64,000 bases of DNA from Paenibacillus nasutitermitis (GCF_014641075.1 NZ_BMHP01000004.1:619858-683857); one strand, 5' to 3'. Numbered from the stretch's first letter, positions 17,340 to 26,557 are shown. Numbers and translations: made by a program. Notes: generated from the sequence alone by a model not told the origin.

Positions 17340-18363
17340 GACGATCATTGAGGATTTGAACCTGACGATCAAGGACGGTTCGTTCACCGTGCTCGTCGGG
17401 CCGTCCGGCTGCGGCAAATCCACGACCCTGCGTATGGTGGCGGGGCTGGAGAAGCAGAGCGGCGGCGAGATCTGGATCGATGACAAATGCGTAAACGATA
17501 CAGCGCCGGGACTGCGCGATGTTGCGATGGTGTTCCAGAATTATGCCCTGTACCCGACCATGACCGTCCGCGGCAATATCGAATTCGGGCTCAAGAACCG
17601 CGGCATCACCAAGAATGAGCGCGAGAAGCTGATCAACGACATCTCCGAGATCGTCGGACTTGCGCCGCATCTGAACAAGAAACCCCAGAACCTCTCCGGC
17701 GGGCAGCGCCAGCGGGTCGCTCTGGCTCGGGCGATGGTGAAGAAGCCGAAGGTGTTCATCCTTGATGAGCCCTTGTCCAATCTCGACGCCAAGCTGCGCA
17801 ATCAGATGCGGACGGAGCTGATCCAGCTGCACAAGCGGCTTGGCACCACCTTTGTCTACGTCACCCATGATCAGGTGGAAGCCATGTCGATGGGCGACGA
17901 GATTGTTGTCATGAACAAAGGCGTCATTCAGCAGGCGGATTCTCCCCTGAAGCTGTATCACGATCCGGCCAATTTATTTACGGCGGAATTTATCGGGACC
18001 CCGGCCATGAACATGATGGATATCCGGGATGTGCAGGGTCTGGACCTGGAGTCGTCCGCGGGCATCGGCCATGTCGGATTCCGTCCGGAGCAGGCGATCC
18101 TTAGCACAAGCGGGGACAGCGGCGGTTATGTGATCGACGGCGAGATTCTGACCCGCGAGAGCCTTGGGGCGGAAAATATTTACCAGATCCAGTCGCGGAC
18201 CGGCGTCTTCTTCGTCAAGACATTCCTGACTCCAATCGTGACTGCTGAACGCGTGAAGGTCACCGTGCCTTATGAGCAATTGTATTATTTCGGGCTTGAC
18301 GGCAAAAGGCTGCGCGGCATCGAGGCAGGTACGAAGCGCCTCGTGGCGGCCGGAGGCATCTGA
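17293..18363 (+). CDS. ugpC: ABC transporter ATPase, UgpC/MsmK type
   Basis: 356 residues. Walker A GPSGCGKST (36-44), the Q-loop VFQNYALYP, signature LSGGQRQRVALARA (about 135-148), Walker B VFILDEP (about 154-160) and the switch His in YVTHDQVEAM are all present. The C-terminal regulatory OB-like domain (VGFRPEQAIL...) is typical of the UgpC/MalK group, which energises sugar and glycerol-phosphate importers. The gene overlaps the HAD gene upstream and ends one base before the ATG of ugpA. In other bacteria this subunit may serve several transporters. Confidence 0.88.
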   Translation: MARIELKHITKKFKDETIIEDLNLTIKDGSFTVLVGPSGCGKSTTLRMVAGLEKQSGGEIWIDDKCVNDTAPGLRDVAMVFQNYALYPTMTVRGNIEFGLKNRGITKNEREKLINDISEIVGLAPHLNKKPQNLSGGQRQRVALARAMVKKPKVFILDEPLSNLDAKLRNQMRTELIQLHKRLGTTFVYVTHDQVEAMSMGDEIVVMNKGVIQQADSPLKLYHDPANLFTAEFIGTPAMNMMDIRDVQGLDLESSAGIGHVGFRPEQAILSTSGDSGGYVIDGEILTRESLGAENIYQIQSRTGVFFVKTFLTPIVTAERVKVTVPYEQLYYFGLDGKRLRGIEAGTKRLVAAGGI

Positions 18364-18364
18364 T

Positions 18365-19237
18365 ATGACCGTATGGGAAAAGCTTCGTCCGTACAGCATG
18401 GTTGCCCCTGCCATTGTCATTTTCTCGTTATTTTTCATCTATCCGATCTTCTACATGATTTATTTGAGCTTCTTCGACTGGAATTTCATCAGCCCGACCA
18501 AGACGTTCGTCGGCTTCCAGAATTTCAAGGACCTGCTGATGGAGCCGGATTTCCGGCAGGTGCTGACCAATACGACCATCTATACCGTACTGACGGTCAG
18601 CCTCACGACCAGCATCGCCCTGCTGCTTGCGCTGTGGCTGAACAAAAAAAGCTTCTTCCACGGCTTCGTGCAGGGAGCGATCTTCAGTCCCCATATTATC
18701 TCGCTTGTGTCCATTTCGCTCCTGTGGAGCTGGCTGATGGATCCCGAATACGGGTTGCTGAACTGGGTGATCGGCCTGTTCGGCTTCGGCAAGCTGGACT
18801 GGCTGTCCCATCCCAGCACCTCTCTGGTGTCGCTGGTTATCGTGGCCGTGTGGAAGGGGCTTGGCTATAACGCGCTGGTGTTTATCGCGGGGCTGCAGAG
18901 CATTCCGCAAGACATCTATGAGGCGGCTTCCCTGGACCGTTCCAAGCCGTGGACGACCTTCACGAAGCTGATCCTGCCCATGCTGTCGCCTTCGATCTTC
19001 TTCCTGGTGATCATCAACATGATCGGCTCGTTCCAGGTATTCGAGACCATTGCCATCATGACCCAGGGCGGGCCAGTCAATTCCACCAACACCCTGGTGT
19101 ATTACATCTATGAATACGGCTTCCGGTTCTTCAAGATCGGCTATGCCTCCGCGGCAGGCGTGATTCTGCTGTTCATTGTAGGTATTCTAACGATCATATA
19201 TTTCAAACTGCTGTCCAGCCGCGTTCATTACCGTTAA
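18365..19237 (+). CDS. ugpA: ABC transporter permease, UgpA type
   Basis: 290 residues from ATG 18365, one base after the ugpC stop and preceded by GGAGG inside the ugpC end. Six hydrophobic segments are visible, starting with VAPAIVIFSLFFIYPIFYMI. The cytoplasmic coupling loop reads EAASLDRSKPWTTFTKLILPML, the EAA motif that docks on the ATPase. It forms the channel together with the next gene product. Confidence 0.87.
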   Translation: MTVWEKLRPYSMVAPAIVIFSLFFIYPIFYMIYLSFFDWNFISPTKTFVGFQNFKDLLMEPDFRQVLTNTTIYTVLTVSLTTSIALLLALWLNKKSFFHGFVQGAIFSPHIISLVSISLLWSWLMDPEYGLLNWVIGLFGFGKLDWLSHPSTSLVSLVIVAVWKGLGYNALVFIAGLQSIPQDIYEAASLDRSKPWTTFTKLILPMLSPSIFFLVIINMIGSFQVFETIAIMTQGGPVNSTNTLVYYIYEYGFRFFKIGYASAAGVILLFIVGILTIIYFKLLSSRVHYR

Positions 19238-19254
19238 GGAGGGAGTGAAGCTTC

Positions 19255-20178
19255 ATGAAAGCTGCAAATGACATGATCAGCCGCGCGCCGATCGGGACCG
19301 CTGCTGCCGGCAGCAAGCTGTCTGCTGTCAGGTCCCGTAAGGCGATGCTGAGGAAAATAGTACTGGTGCTGCTGCGCGTTATCAACATCATCGGCCTGCT
19401 GCTGCTGGTGATGATCTTCGCCCTGCCGTTCATCTGGATGATCTCCACCTCGCTGAAGACGATGCCGGAGACCATGATTTTCCCACCGGTATGGATACCG
19501 CAGAACCCCGTCTGGAGCAATTTCGCCACGGCATGGAACACGGGGCCGTTCCTGAGTTATTTCATGAACAGCGTCATTATTGCCGTTGGCATTCTCGTTC
19601 TGCAGATGCTGACCATTATCCCGGCTTCGTATGCTTTTGCCAGATACACGTTCCGGGGGTCGGGTTTCCTGTTCGGTATCGTTATGGTCACCCTGATGAT
19701 CCCGGCGCAGCTGATCTTCCTGCCCGTCTATCTGGAGCTGAGCGCCTTCAAGCTGCTCAATACGCATCTGGGGCTCATTCTTCCCTTTGCGTCCAGCGCC
19801 TTCGGGATCTTCCTGCTGAGGCAGGCATTCATGCAGATCTCGGATGAGCTGCTGGAAGCGGCCAGGCTTGACCAGGCGGCCGAGTGGAAAATCATCCTGC
19901 GGATCATGGTTCCGCTTGTCAAGCCGGTGCTCGTCACCTTCGCCCTGTTCAGCTTCATTGCCCATTGGAACGACTATTTCTGGCCGCTGGTTATGACCAC
20001 GAACGAGACAGCCAGAACGCTGCCGCTCGGGATCGCGAAGATCCGGGAAGTGGAAGGCGTTGCCACCTGGAATATTCTGATGGCCGGCAACCTGATTCTC
20101 GTCGCCCCGATCCTGCTCGTCTTCTTCCTGTCGCAGCGGCATATTATTAAGGCTTTTGTTTATAACGGTGTTAAATAA
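19255..20178 (+). CDS. ugpE: ABC transporter permease, UgpE type
   Basis: 307 residues, start supported by AAGGAGGGAG just upstream. A hydrophilic N-terminal extension of about 40 residues precedes six membrane segments (IIGLLLLVMIFALPFIWMIS first). The EAA coupling loop is EAARLDQAAEWKIILRIMVP, and the WNDYFWPL motif after it is typical of MalG/UgpE-type subunits. It pairs with UgpA. The phosphodiesterase gene ugpQ follows after 23 bases. Confidence 0.87.
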   Translation: MKAANDMISRAPIGTAAAGSKLSAVRSRKAMLRKIVLVLLRVINIIGLLLLVMIFALPFIWMISTSLKTMPETMIFPPVWIPQNPVWSNFATAWNTGPFLSYFMNSVIIAVGILVLQMLTIIPASYAFARYTFRGSGFLFGIVMVTLMIPAQLIFLPVYLELSAFKLLNTHLGLILPFASSAFGIFLLRQAFMQISDELLEAARLDQAAEWKIILRIMVPLVKPVLVTFALFSFIAHWNDYFWPLVMTTNETARTLPLGIAKIREVEGVATWNILMAGNLILVAPILLVFFLSQRHIIKAFVYNGVK

Positions 20179-20201
20179 AATTCAGGAAGGATGTAGAAAC
20201 T

Positions 20202-20942
20202 ATGACCACCATTGTGGCACACCGCGGATGTTCGGGAGACGCGCCCGAGAATACGATAGCAGCCTTCAAGCTGGCACTGGCCCAACCGGAGATTAGCAAT
20301 ATTGAGCTTGACGTTCACCTGTCCAAGGATGGTGTACCGGTCGTTATTCACGATCATACGCTGGACCGGACAACGAACGGAAAGGGGCCAGTGCAGGCAT
20401 ATACCCTGGAGGAATTGCGCAAGCTGGATGCGGGCGGCTGGTTCGCTGCCGAATTCACGGGGGAGCAGATTCCGACGCTTGAGGAAGTGCTGGAGCTTGT
20501 GAAGGGACGCTGCAGGCTGCATGTCGAGCTGAAGACGATGGGCAATGAATATGTAGGCCTCGAAGCAAAGGTCATCGATTGCATTCACAGGCATGGGATG
20601 CAGGAGGAGGTCGTGCTGTCCTCCTTCGATCATGATTCCATGGTACGTGCGAATGAGATCGATCCCGCGATCCGCACCGCGCTGATCTTCCTCGGCAAGC
20701 CGACGCTGCTGATGGATCAGCTTCGTTACACGGGAGCAACGGGCGTATCGATACATTATGCTTTTGTAACGCAGGAGCTGGTGAAGGAGATGGCCTGGCA
20801 GGACATTGATCTGGGCGTATGGACCGTGGATGAGCCGGAAATACTGGCACGCATTATGGAGCAGTATCCCGATGTGCGGATTACGACGAATTATCCGGAC
20901 CGGATTATCCGTATCATGGGGGAGAAGAGCGTTAAGGCTTAA
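20202..20942 (+). CDS. ugpQ: cytoplasmic glycerophosphodiester phosphodiesterase
   Basis: 246 residues, a full-length GDPD domain with no signal peptide. Active-site residues are His7 and Arg8 (AHRG), Glu35 and Asp37 (IELDVH), and His50 (VIHDHT); the ENTIAAF motif sits at 16-22. The enzyme hydrolyses glycerophosphodiesters to glycerol-3-phosphate and an alcohol. As the last core gene of the ugp cluster it supports import of phospholipid-derived diesters as carbon or phosphate source. The ribosome binding site AGGAAGGATG precedes the ATG. Confidence 0.9.
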   Translation: MTTIVAHRGCSGDAPENTIAAFKLALAQPEISNIELDVHLSKDGVPVVIHDHTLDRTTNGKGPVQAYTLEELRKLDAGGWFAAEFTGEQIPTLEEVLELVKGRCRLHVELKTMGNEYVGLEAKVIDCIHRHGMQEEVVLSSFDHDSMVRANEIDPAIRTALIFLGKPTLLMDQLRYTGATGVSIHYAFVTQELVKEMAWQDIDLGVWTVDEPEILARIMEQYPDVRITTNYPDRIIRIMGEKSVKA

Positions 20943-20963
20943 ATGTGCAGAGTGTGGGAGAGA

Positions 20964-21042
20964 ATGGAGTTATAGGGATTGAGTGTGAGGAATGGGTATC
21001 GGGATGGAGTGTAGGGACGGAGTATAGGAACGGAATATAGGG
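20964..21042. repeat. degenerate 13-bp tandem repeat, six copies
   Basis: Six head-to-tail units with consensus near ATGGAGTGTAGGG (first unit 14 bp) fill the gap between the two phosphodiesterase genes: 20964, 20978, 20991, 21004, 21017 and 21030. The later units are the most alike. Confidence 0.75.
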
Positions 21043-21089
21043 AATAGCCAAGGCAGATGATCATTGGGCGGTTAGGAGGAGGGGAAGGG

Positions 21090-21944
21090 ATGGTTGGCGG
21101 AATAGGATCATTTGTTGGGCGATTCGTGCGGCGCAGGGGCGGTTCGGTATTGGTAGCGGTGTGCTGTGCGGTATTGACCGTGGCGGCCACTCTTCCCTAT
21201 GCGAACGAGGGGCCGCTCATCGTCGCGCACCGCGGAGCCTCCGGCAATGCGCCCGAGAACACGATGGCCGCCTTCGAGCTGGCCGCTCGGCTCGGTGCGG
21301 ACTATATTGAATTCGATGTGCAGCTCAGCAAGGATGGCGAGCTCGTCGTGATCCACGACCGGAAGGTGGACCGGACGACGGCTTATAAGGGTTTTGTACG
21401 GGATTATACGCTCCAGGAGTTGCAGGCGATGGATGCGGGGAGCTTTTATGATAAAGATTATGCGGAGGAAACGATTCATTCGTTCGATGAAGTGATGAAC
21501 CGTTTTGCCGGCAGACTCGGCATCTTGATTGAAATCAAGGACCCGGAGCTGTATCCGGGGATTGAGGAGAAGCTGGCGGAGAAGCTGCGGCGGTATGAAG
21601 GCATGGCGAATGGCAGAGGACTGAAAGCGAATGAAGGGATTATGGTGCAGTCCTTCGACTTTGAGTCCATGCGGCACATGCACGACCTGCTACCGGGTGT
21701 TCCCGTTGCGGTGCTGGTGCATAAGGATCAGCATCCATTGTCCGATAAAAAGCTGGATGACCTCGCGTCATATGTGACTTACATTAACTACAATCAGAAG
21801 CTGCTCGATGAGCAGATGGTGTGGAGCATCCACGGGAGGAACATGAAGGTGATGGCCTGGACCATCAAGAAGGGGAGGGATATGAAGAGGATGAAAAGGC
21901 TTAGGGTGGATGGGGTGATTGGGAATTATGTGGGGTTGGGGTAG
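21090..21944 (+). CDS. membrane-anchored glycerophosphodiester phosphodiesterase
   Basis: About 284 residues from ATG 21090, chosen for the GGAGGAGGGGAAGGG directly upstream; an ATG at 21057 lacks one. A hydrophobic segment (about 19-35, after RRRGG) is a signal anchor, so the catalytic domain probably faces outside. The GDPD motifs follow: AHRG (His47), ENTMAAF, IEFDVQ, VIHDRK and EIKDPELYPG. It would split extracellular glycerophosphodiesters, supplying the Ugp importer. Two decayed copies of this gene lie at 49463-49536 and about 58950-59265. Confidence 0.87.
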   Translation: MVGGIGSFVGRFVRRRGGSVLVAVCCAVLTVAATLPYANEGPLIVAHRGASGNAPENTMAAFELAARLGADYIEFDVQLSKDGELVVIHDRKVDRTTAYKGFVRDYTLQELQAMDAGSFYDKDYAEETIHSFDEVMNRFAGRLGILIEIKDPELYPGIEEKLAEKLRRYEGMANGRGLKANEGIMVQSFDFESMRHMHDLLPGVPVAVLVHKDQHPLSDKKLDDLASYVTYINYNQKLLDEQMVWSIHGRNMKVMAWTIKKGRDMKRMKRLRVDGVIGNYVGLG

Positions 21945-22228
21945 GGGATGACAGACTATCTCGCGGTGATTGCGATTTTAAGTTAAGTATTTTCTAGTGA
22001 CCTATTTCCGGGATCTCGGCTGTCCTTGAGACAATGGAAATTATTGAATTGGATATTCCACTTGTGAACATGGAGCTAAATTAAGCAAGGCCGGCTCCTC
22101 TACTATTAGTTGGTGAGCCGAGAGTGTGGCTTGATCAGATAAGGAAGCGGGCTTCGTGGAAAGGAGAAATTCCCAGCCAAACGAAACTCGCTCCTCCAAA
22201 AATAGCTTGATCTCTTAGAACTACAGAA
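21945..22228. other. gap between convergent genes, little content
   Basis: Nothing coding is supported. A CGGCTC...GAGCCG hairpin at about 22090-22120, without a T-run, could end the phosphodiesterase transcript. Confidence 0.4.
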
Positions 22229-22274
22229 AAGGCAGGACAGTTGCGGTTTGTTTGCCCGTAATCTACCCTGCCTT
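22229..22274 (-). terminator. probable terminator of the phytanoyl-dioxygenase-like gene
   Basis: Read on the minus strand, AAGGCAGG and CCTGCCTT form an 8-bp perfect stem with a ~30-base loop, followed by TTCT. It lies 28 bases past the stop codon of the gene at 22302. Confidence 0.5.
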
Positions 22275-22301
22275 ATGTTGAACGCGTTGGAGGTTGCGAT
22301 A

Positions 22302-23099
22302 TTATGCCTTCGCGAGCAGTGGAAACAGCGGTCCGCGAATCGGCTCGCCAACAACCAGACCCTGATCGTTCGTCATCACATGGCTGGCGCCGTTGTATGT
22401 CGTACCGTCTTTCATGTAAATAGTGGCCAGTACCCGGCGCGGCTTATCGGTCTGATTGGCGTGAGCGTAGTGAAACGTCAATCCGTCGTGAAACGTGCAG
22501 CTTCCCGCTTTGAGCGGCACGACGACAGGCCTTTGATTCTCCAGTTCCGTTCCTTTGACATACTCGAAGATGTCGACGGGATTCACCAGGCTTATATTTT
22601 TCAGCTTGCCGGCCGTATGCGATTTCGGTATGAACATCATGCAGCCGTTTCGCTCGTCAACGTCGTCAAGGGTTACCCATATCGAGAGCGCTCCTGTCTC
22701 GTTCATCGGCCATTTGACCGTATCCTGATGCCAAGGAGTAGGCTTGGAATCGCCCGGCATTTTCCAAAGCAAATGATCGTGGAACAAACGGATTCCACTC
22801 GCCTCGGTCAAACGCATCGCTATCGACGCAAGCCGCGGGTGGAGTGAATATTTGGCCATTCCGCCGTGGTCTCGCCATACGTTTACTTTTTGGTTCAATA
22901 CTTTATAGTAAGCGCCCCCATCCTGATCCGTCTTGACGGAATGCCTCGAATTCGAGGCCATTGCTTCATTTGCGCAATCCCGCAGCTCCTCCAGTTCCTC
23001 CGCCGTTAGTACGTTGTCGATCTGCACAAAGCCGTTTTCCTTGTAAAATTCCACTTTTTCCTGTGTTACCCACTGCTCCATCTTTTCCCCCAATATCAT
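22302..23099 (-). CDS. phytanoyl-CoA dioxygenase (PhyH) family protein
   Basis: 265 residues. The Fe(II)/2-oxoglutarate facial triad is visible: PWHQD with His124 and Asp126, and the distal His210 in FHYAHAN, with Arg221/222 for 2-oxoglutarate. Bacterial members hydroxylate varied small molecules; the substrate here is unknown. ATG 23099 has a short-spaced AAAGGA site; an internal ATG (23081) after GGGGGA is equally possible. Divergent from an AraC regulator gene whose product probably controls it. A heavily broken relic of the same family lies at 37896-38658. Confidence 0.85.
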   Translation of the reverse strand: MILGEKMEQWVTQEKVEFYKENGFVQIDNVLTAEELEELRDCANEAMASNSRHSVKTDQDGGAYYKVLNQKVNVWRDHGGMAKYSLHPRLASIAMRLTEASGIRLFHDHLLWKMPGDSKPTPWHQDTVKWPMNETGALSIWVTLDDVDERNGCMMFIPKSHTAGKLKNISLVNPVDIFEYVKGTELENQRPVVVPLKAGSCTFHDGLTFHYAHANQTDKPRRVLATIYMKDGTTYNGASHVMTNDQGLVVGEPIRGPLFPLLAKA

Positions 23100-23271
23100 C
23101 GCATCCTTTCATAAAGCAAGTTTGGTTTCCAAATCAAACATATCATGCGGCGAAGCGGGCGGCTTGGCGAATTTGCTGCAAAACATGGGATATTTTCTTC
23201 ACCATTCCGCGATGCAAGGTGCTACAATAGGAATAAAATTGTTTGAACGGTGCGCTGCCGGAGGGATCGCG

Positions 23272-24213
23272 ATGATCTACTATACGAAAGAGCATTTTCT
23301 GGAAAGTCCGGATTTTCCGTTTCATATTGCGCCTTACAAGTTCCGCACGAACGCAATTGCGCCCCATAAGCATGAATTTATTGAATGCGTATTCGTTGCC
23401 GAGGGCGAGGGCGAGCATATTTACCGGGGGGAAACATATCCGATTGCCAGAGGCGATTTTTTCGTCATCGAGCCGCAGGCGGAACACGGTTACCGGGTAA
23501 CGGGCAGTGTGCCGATGGTGGTATACAACATACTGTTTCTGCCGGAGCTGCTCGAAACGGAGCTTCGCCAACTGTCGCAGGTCACTCCGTTTATCCGTTT
23601 TTTCTATCTGGAGCCGATGATTCGCGTTTCTTCAGAATTTCAGTATCACTTGAAGCTGACGGTGAATGAAGGGCTGGAGACCACGTTTTTGCTCGACAGG
23701 ATCGTGGGCGAGTATAGAAAAAAAGATCTGGGTTACCGGTTGTGCGTCAAAGCGATGCTGATGGAGTTGTTCATCTCCTTAAGCCGATGGTACGAGAAAC
23801 GGGTGTCTGAGCCTCTGTCTGCTGTACGGGACGAAAAATCGGTGATGGCATGGGTGTGCGAGTTCGCGAAGCTTCATTATGCGCAGCCGATTATGATGGA
23901 GCAAATATATCAGATGTGCGGCATGAGCGCGGCGGCTTTTACCGCCAAGTTCAAGCAGTATGCCGGGAAAACGTTCATGGAATACCGCAACGAGGTGCGA
24001 ATCGGGATGGCGTGCGAGCTGCTTTGCAATTCCAGCGATAAAATCATCCATATCTCGCAGGAGGTCGGCTTTAACGATCTGAGCCATTTTAATAAAGCGT
24101 TCAAGCAATTGACGGGCAAGACACCGGGGCAGTTCCGCTCGGGCGGCTCCGACCTCCGGGAACAAGTCTTCCCACCACAACTATTAATTGCTCCTTCTCA
24201 TCAAAAGATGTAA
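23272..24213 (+). CDS. AraC-family regulator with cupin sensor domain
   Basis: About 313 residues from ATG 23272, preceded by GGAGGG. The N-terminal cupin domain (PHKHEFIECVFVAEGEGEH, YPIARGDFFVIEPQAEHGY) senses a ligand, and the C-terminal double helix-turn-helix ends with EVGFNDLSHFNKAFKQLTGKTPGQFR. It is divergent from the PhyH-like gene, the usual arrangement for a sugar-responsive local activator. The ~170-bp gap between them should hold both promoters; a TACAAT at 23223 is a possible -10 with no clear -35. Confidence 0.87.
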   Translation: MIYYTKEHFLESPDFPFHIAPYKFRTNAIAPHKHEFIECVFVAEGEGEHIYRGETYPIARGDFFVIEPQAEHGYRVTGSVPMVVYNILFLPELLETELRQLSQVTPFIRFFYLEPMIRVSSEFQYHLKLTVNEGLETTFLLDRIVGEYRKKDLGYRLCVKAMLMELFISLSRWYEKRVSEPLSAVRDEKSVMAWVCEFAKLHYAQPIMMEQIYQMCGMSAAAFTAKFKQYAGKTFMEYRNEVRIGMACELLCNSSDKIIHISQEVGFNDLSHFNKAFKQLTGKTPGQFRSGGSDLREQVFPPQLLIAPSHQKM

Positions 24214-24286
24214 ATGTGCCGTCGGGCAGATTGAGATAGCAGTCAAAACGGTTGAGACAAAAATCTAAATAAAACCGTGTACAATC

Positions 24287-24323
24287 AAGGGCTGTTTCAA
24301 AAATATTGAGACAGTCCTTTTCT
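24287..24323 (+). terminator. intrinsic terminator after the AraC gene
   Basis: AAGGGCTGTTTCAA (24287-24300) pairs with TTGAGACAGTCCTT (24306-24319), with two G-U pairs, then TTCTT. Confidence 0.75.
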
Positions 24324-24507
24324 TGTCGCATTTCCGTTCGGGCTATATCGTATATAAACAGAGATGTAAATCTAATCATTCGGACATTCGCGACCGTTAG
24401 CGTCGATTAATCGAAATTCCGGCTTTATTACCGACATTAGTGTCCTTAAGCGAGGAATTTATCGTAGAAAAGCGTGAAGTTTTCTTTTAATGGTCATTAG
24501 TGTCCGT

Positions 24508-24531
24508 AAATAAAGTGAATTCACTTTATTT
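24508..24531. repeat. perfect 24-bp palindrome
   Basis: Both arms are fully complementary around the central GAATTC (24517-24522). The right arm runs into TTTTT, so it may act as a bidirectional terminator, or be a protein-binding site. Confidence 0.6.
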
Positions 24532-24597
24532 TTGCTCTAACGGTCATGATTGACCACCTGATTGGTTGGAGCTTCAACGTCTTGTCTCGCAATCTGT

Positions 24598-24703
24598 TCA
24601 GCGAAATGAAGACCACAGTTTCCGATACTGCAGCGGCGTCAATTGTTCGTGTTTTTTGAACATTACAAGGCTCGCCGAGTTCGGCATCGAGGAAGTGGTC
24701 AAA
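24598..24703 (-). pseudogene. C-terminal relic of an AraC-family regulator
   Basis: Read on the minus strand one frame gives FKKHEQLTPLQYRKLWSSFR and a stop, the typical end of an AraC double helix-turn-helix. The preceding DAELGEP piece is in another frame. No start or upstream part remains. Confidence 0.5.
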
Positions 24704-25371
24704 TGAGCGGCGGGAGTCAAGCGGGACACTTAGGTACAAGTTTCGCTGCTTAACCCAGGCGAAAAAGGCGGCTATTATGTGAAATAGCGCTTGATCATTT
24801 TTTTAAGCTACCCGGACAGAAGAGTGTGGTGGAACAGCTATTTATTATTGCTCTTTATTTTGCCAGAGTAACATATCCGCTTCACCTGGTGAGCGGATTT
24901 GATAGTTTTTGGAGAAAGGGTCATCCGTTAAAGGGTGGCCTTAAAACTTGTTATGTCAGAGGCGGATCTGGTGCAATACTCTACGGATCCTTTTTTGTAC
25001 AGCTTAATCGGACAATAGTCGGGTCCGGTCATGTCCGCTGCGGTTTTTTGTAATACTACGCTGATTTTTATTTGTATAGTTAATTTAGAAGTCCGGTGAT
25101 TAAATCAGGCTGCGCATGCGGAAACGTCTTTCGATCGCTTTTTGTACCCCTGAATTTTTGAATTTGGATATCTTTGGTGCAAAGCAGTTCACTGGTTGTA
25201 TTGAGCCGCTTTGCATCTTTATGGGTAAAATTCGGGATACAAAGGTCGTAAGCGGGTGCTTCCGAAGCAGCTTTCCTTCTGAAAGCTTGTAGCTAAAGCT
25301 TCTCCAGATCGTTTTTCGCCTGCTCCGCCTCTTATTCACCAGACTTTTAGGAAGAGGAAAACAAAGGAAGT

Positions 25372-25962
25372 ATGAAAGGAGAGATTGCAGAGTGGGGATC
25401 CGATCCATTAGAATTTATCGATATTACAGAAGCAACGGACTGGGAATCGTGGCTCGAGAGTCATTATGAACGACGAGAAGGAGTGTGGCTTAGAATAGCT
25501 AAGAAGGATTCGGGCATTCATTCGATTTCAATTTCGGATGCGCTTGATGTTGCCTTGTGTTATGGGTGGATCGATAGTCATCGTAAAGGATTCAACAAGC
25601 GAATTACCTGCAGCGCTATTCGCCAAGGCGATCGAAAAGCCCTTGGTCCATGATCAACGTGCGAAAAGCAGAAGAGCTAATCGAGACAAGACGAATGACC
25701 CCCCCCCCCCGGTTTTGCTGAAATTCGCCGAGCGCAGAAGGACGGAAGATGGGACGCAGCCTATGAACCGCAGAATAGCGCAACAATTCCGCTGGATTTC
25801 ACAGTAGCGTTAGAGCAGCATGAACAGGCCTATAAAACCTTTAGCCTGCTCGACAAAACCTCTCAATATGCAATCCTATTGCCGTTCTTGAAGGCAACAT
25901 CGGCAAAGAGTAGAGCCACGCAACTGCAAAAAGCGATAACCAAATTGGAAGTCAACCCATGA
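25372..25962 (+). pseudogene. YdeI/OmpD-associated-family gene broken by two frameshifts
   Basis: The first frame gives FIDITEATDWESWLESHYER..GVWLRIAKKDSG and DVALCYGWIDSHRKGFNK, classic for the YdeI-like family (COG4430). Near 25612 the frame changes (YLQRYSPRRSKSPWSMINVR continues in another frame). It changes again at a run of 12 C at 25699-25710, after which FAEIRRAQKDGRWDAAYEPQ continues to a stop at 25962. Put together the product would be about 195 residues, the normal family length. The C12 run could be a replication-slippage site or a sequencing error, but the first shift is independent of it. Confidence 0.75.
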
Positions 25963-25994
25963 CTATAATGCGGAGGTAAGCAGGACATGTTGTG

Positions 25995-26396
25995 TTATTC
26001 GGATGTTTGAAAGCTTAGTTCTTTCTTGTATTGCAACGGTGTCTTGCCGAGTACATGTTTGAAGTTTGTAATGAAATGTTGTTGACTGCTGTAGCCAAGT
26101 TCATAGGCCATATCCGCCCAATCGGGGTGGTCGGATTCACGGATGCAACCAGCTGCCTCCAACAGTTTATTCCTTTGGAGCTGCCACTTAATCCCGATCC
26201 CAATATATTCATGGAAAAGTTGTTGGAGCCAACGATCGCTTTTGCCAACCCATTGAGCGACGTCTCCGACGGTTTGTAACCGATTAGTCTCAATTGCAGC
26301 AATGATTCGGTTTATGATTTCGATGTTAGGGTCATATTGCGGGTTTTGCGCATCATGAAGAATAAGCAGAAAACAAAACAAGTCCGAAACGTCCAA
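25995..26396 (-). pseudogene. C-terminal half of an AraC-family regulator
   Basis: The open frame encodes a double helix-turn-helix (VGDVAQWVGKSDRWLQQLFHEY, MAYELGYSSQQHFITNFKHV, LGKTPLQYKKE) homologous to the C-terminal part of the regulator at 13857-14681 from the DPNI motif on. The N-terminal DUF6597-type sensor is missing: upstream codons do not match and a stop and then group II intron sequence follow. Only a TTG could start it. It probably was truncated by the rearrangement that brought in the intron pieces. Confidence 0.7.
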
Positions 26397-26485
26397 AGGG
26401 CAAAAGAACGAAGAGAAGAGTACACTCTCCAGAACGTATGCCCAGCAATTAGCAACAGATTGATCTCAAGTTGAATCACGTTGGT

Positions 26486-26556
26486 GAGCCGTATGCTTTA
26501 GTAGGGCACGTGCGGTTCGATAAGGGGGAGCCATAAGAATGGTTCCCCTACTTTAT
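26486..26556 (+). mobile_element. group II intron 3' end (domains V and VI)
   Basis: Positions 26486-26518 fold as domain V: a GAGCCGTATGC / GCACGTGCGGTTC stem with the AGC triad near the base and a two-base CG bulge, 33 nt in all. Positions 26519-26556 fold as domain VI, with a GGGGGAGCCAT / ATGGTTCCCC stem, an unpaired A in CCCCTACTTTAT for branching, and the expected ...AT 3' end. No upstream domains I-IV of this copy are recognisable. Confidence 0.75.
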
Positions 26557-26557
26557 T

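Larger units (their letters stand above)
24324..25371. other. ~1 kb non-coding stretch with palindromes, hairpins and a gene relic
   Basis: No intact gene is supported. It holds a repeated CATTAGTGTCC (24435 and 24495, exactly 60 bp apart), and a perfect 24-bp palindrome at 24508-24531 (AAATAAAGTG-AATT-CACTTTATTT core). It also holds a relic of an AraC gene (24598-24703, minus) and hairpins near 24763-24786 and 24868-24899. A further pair of repeats, CGGACA...TGTCCG, lies at about 25009-25037, followed by a T-run. It looks like an eroded region. Confidence 0.5.

Noticed and set aside
24435..24531. CRISPR-like array
   Set aside because: Only two copies of an 11-mer; no regular spacers and no cas genes.
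25100..25408. 102-codon minus-strand frame in the gene-free region
   Set aside because: No ribosome binding site, no recognisable domain, and basic random-like composition.
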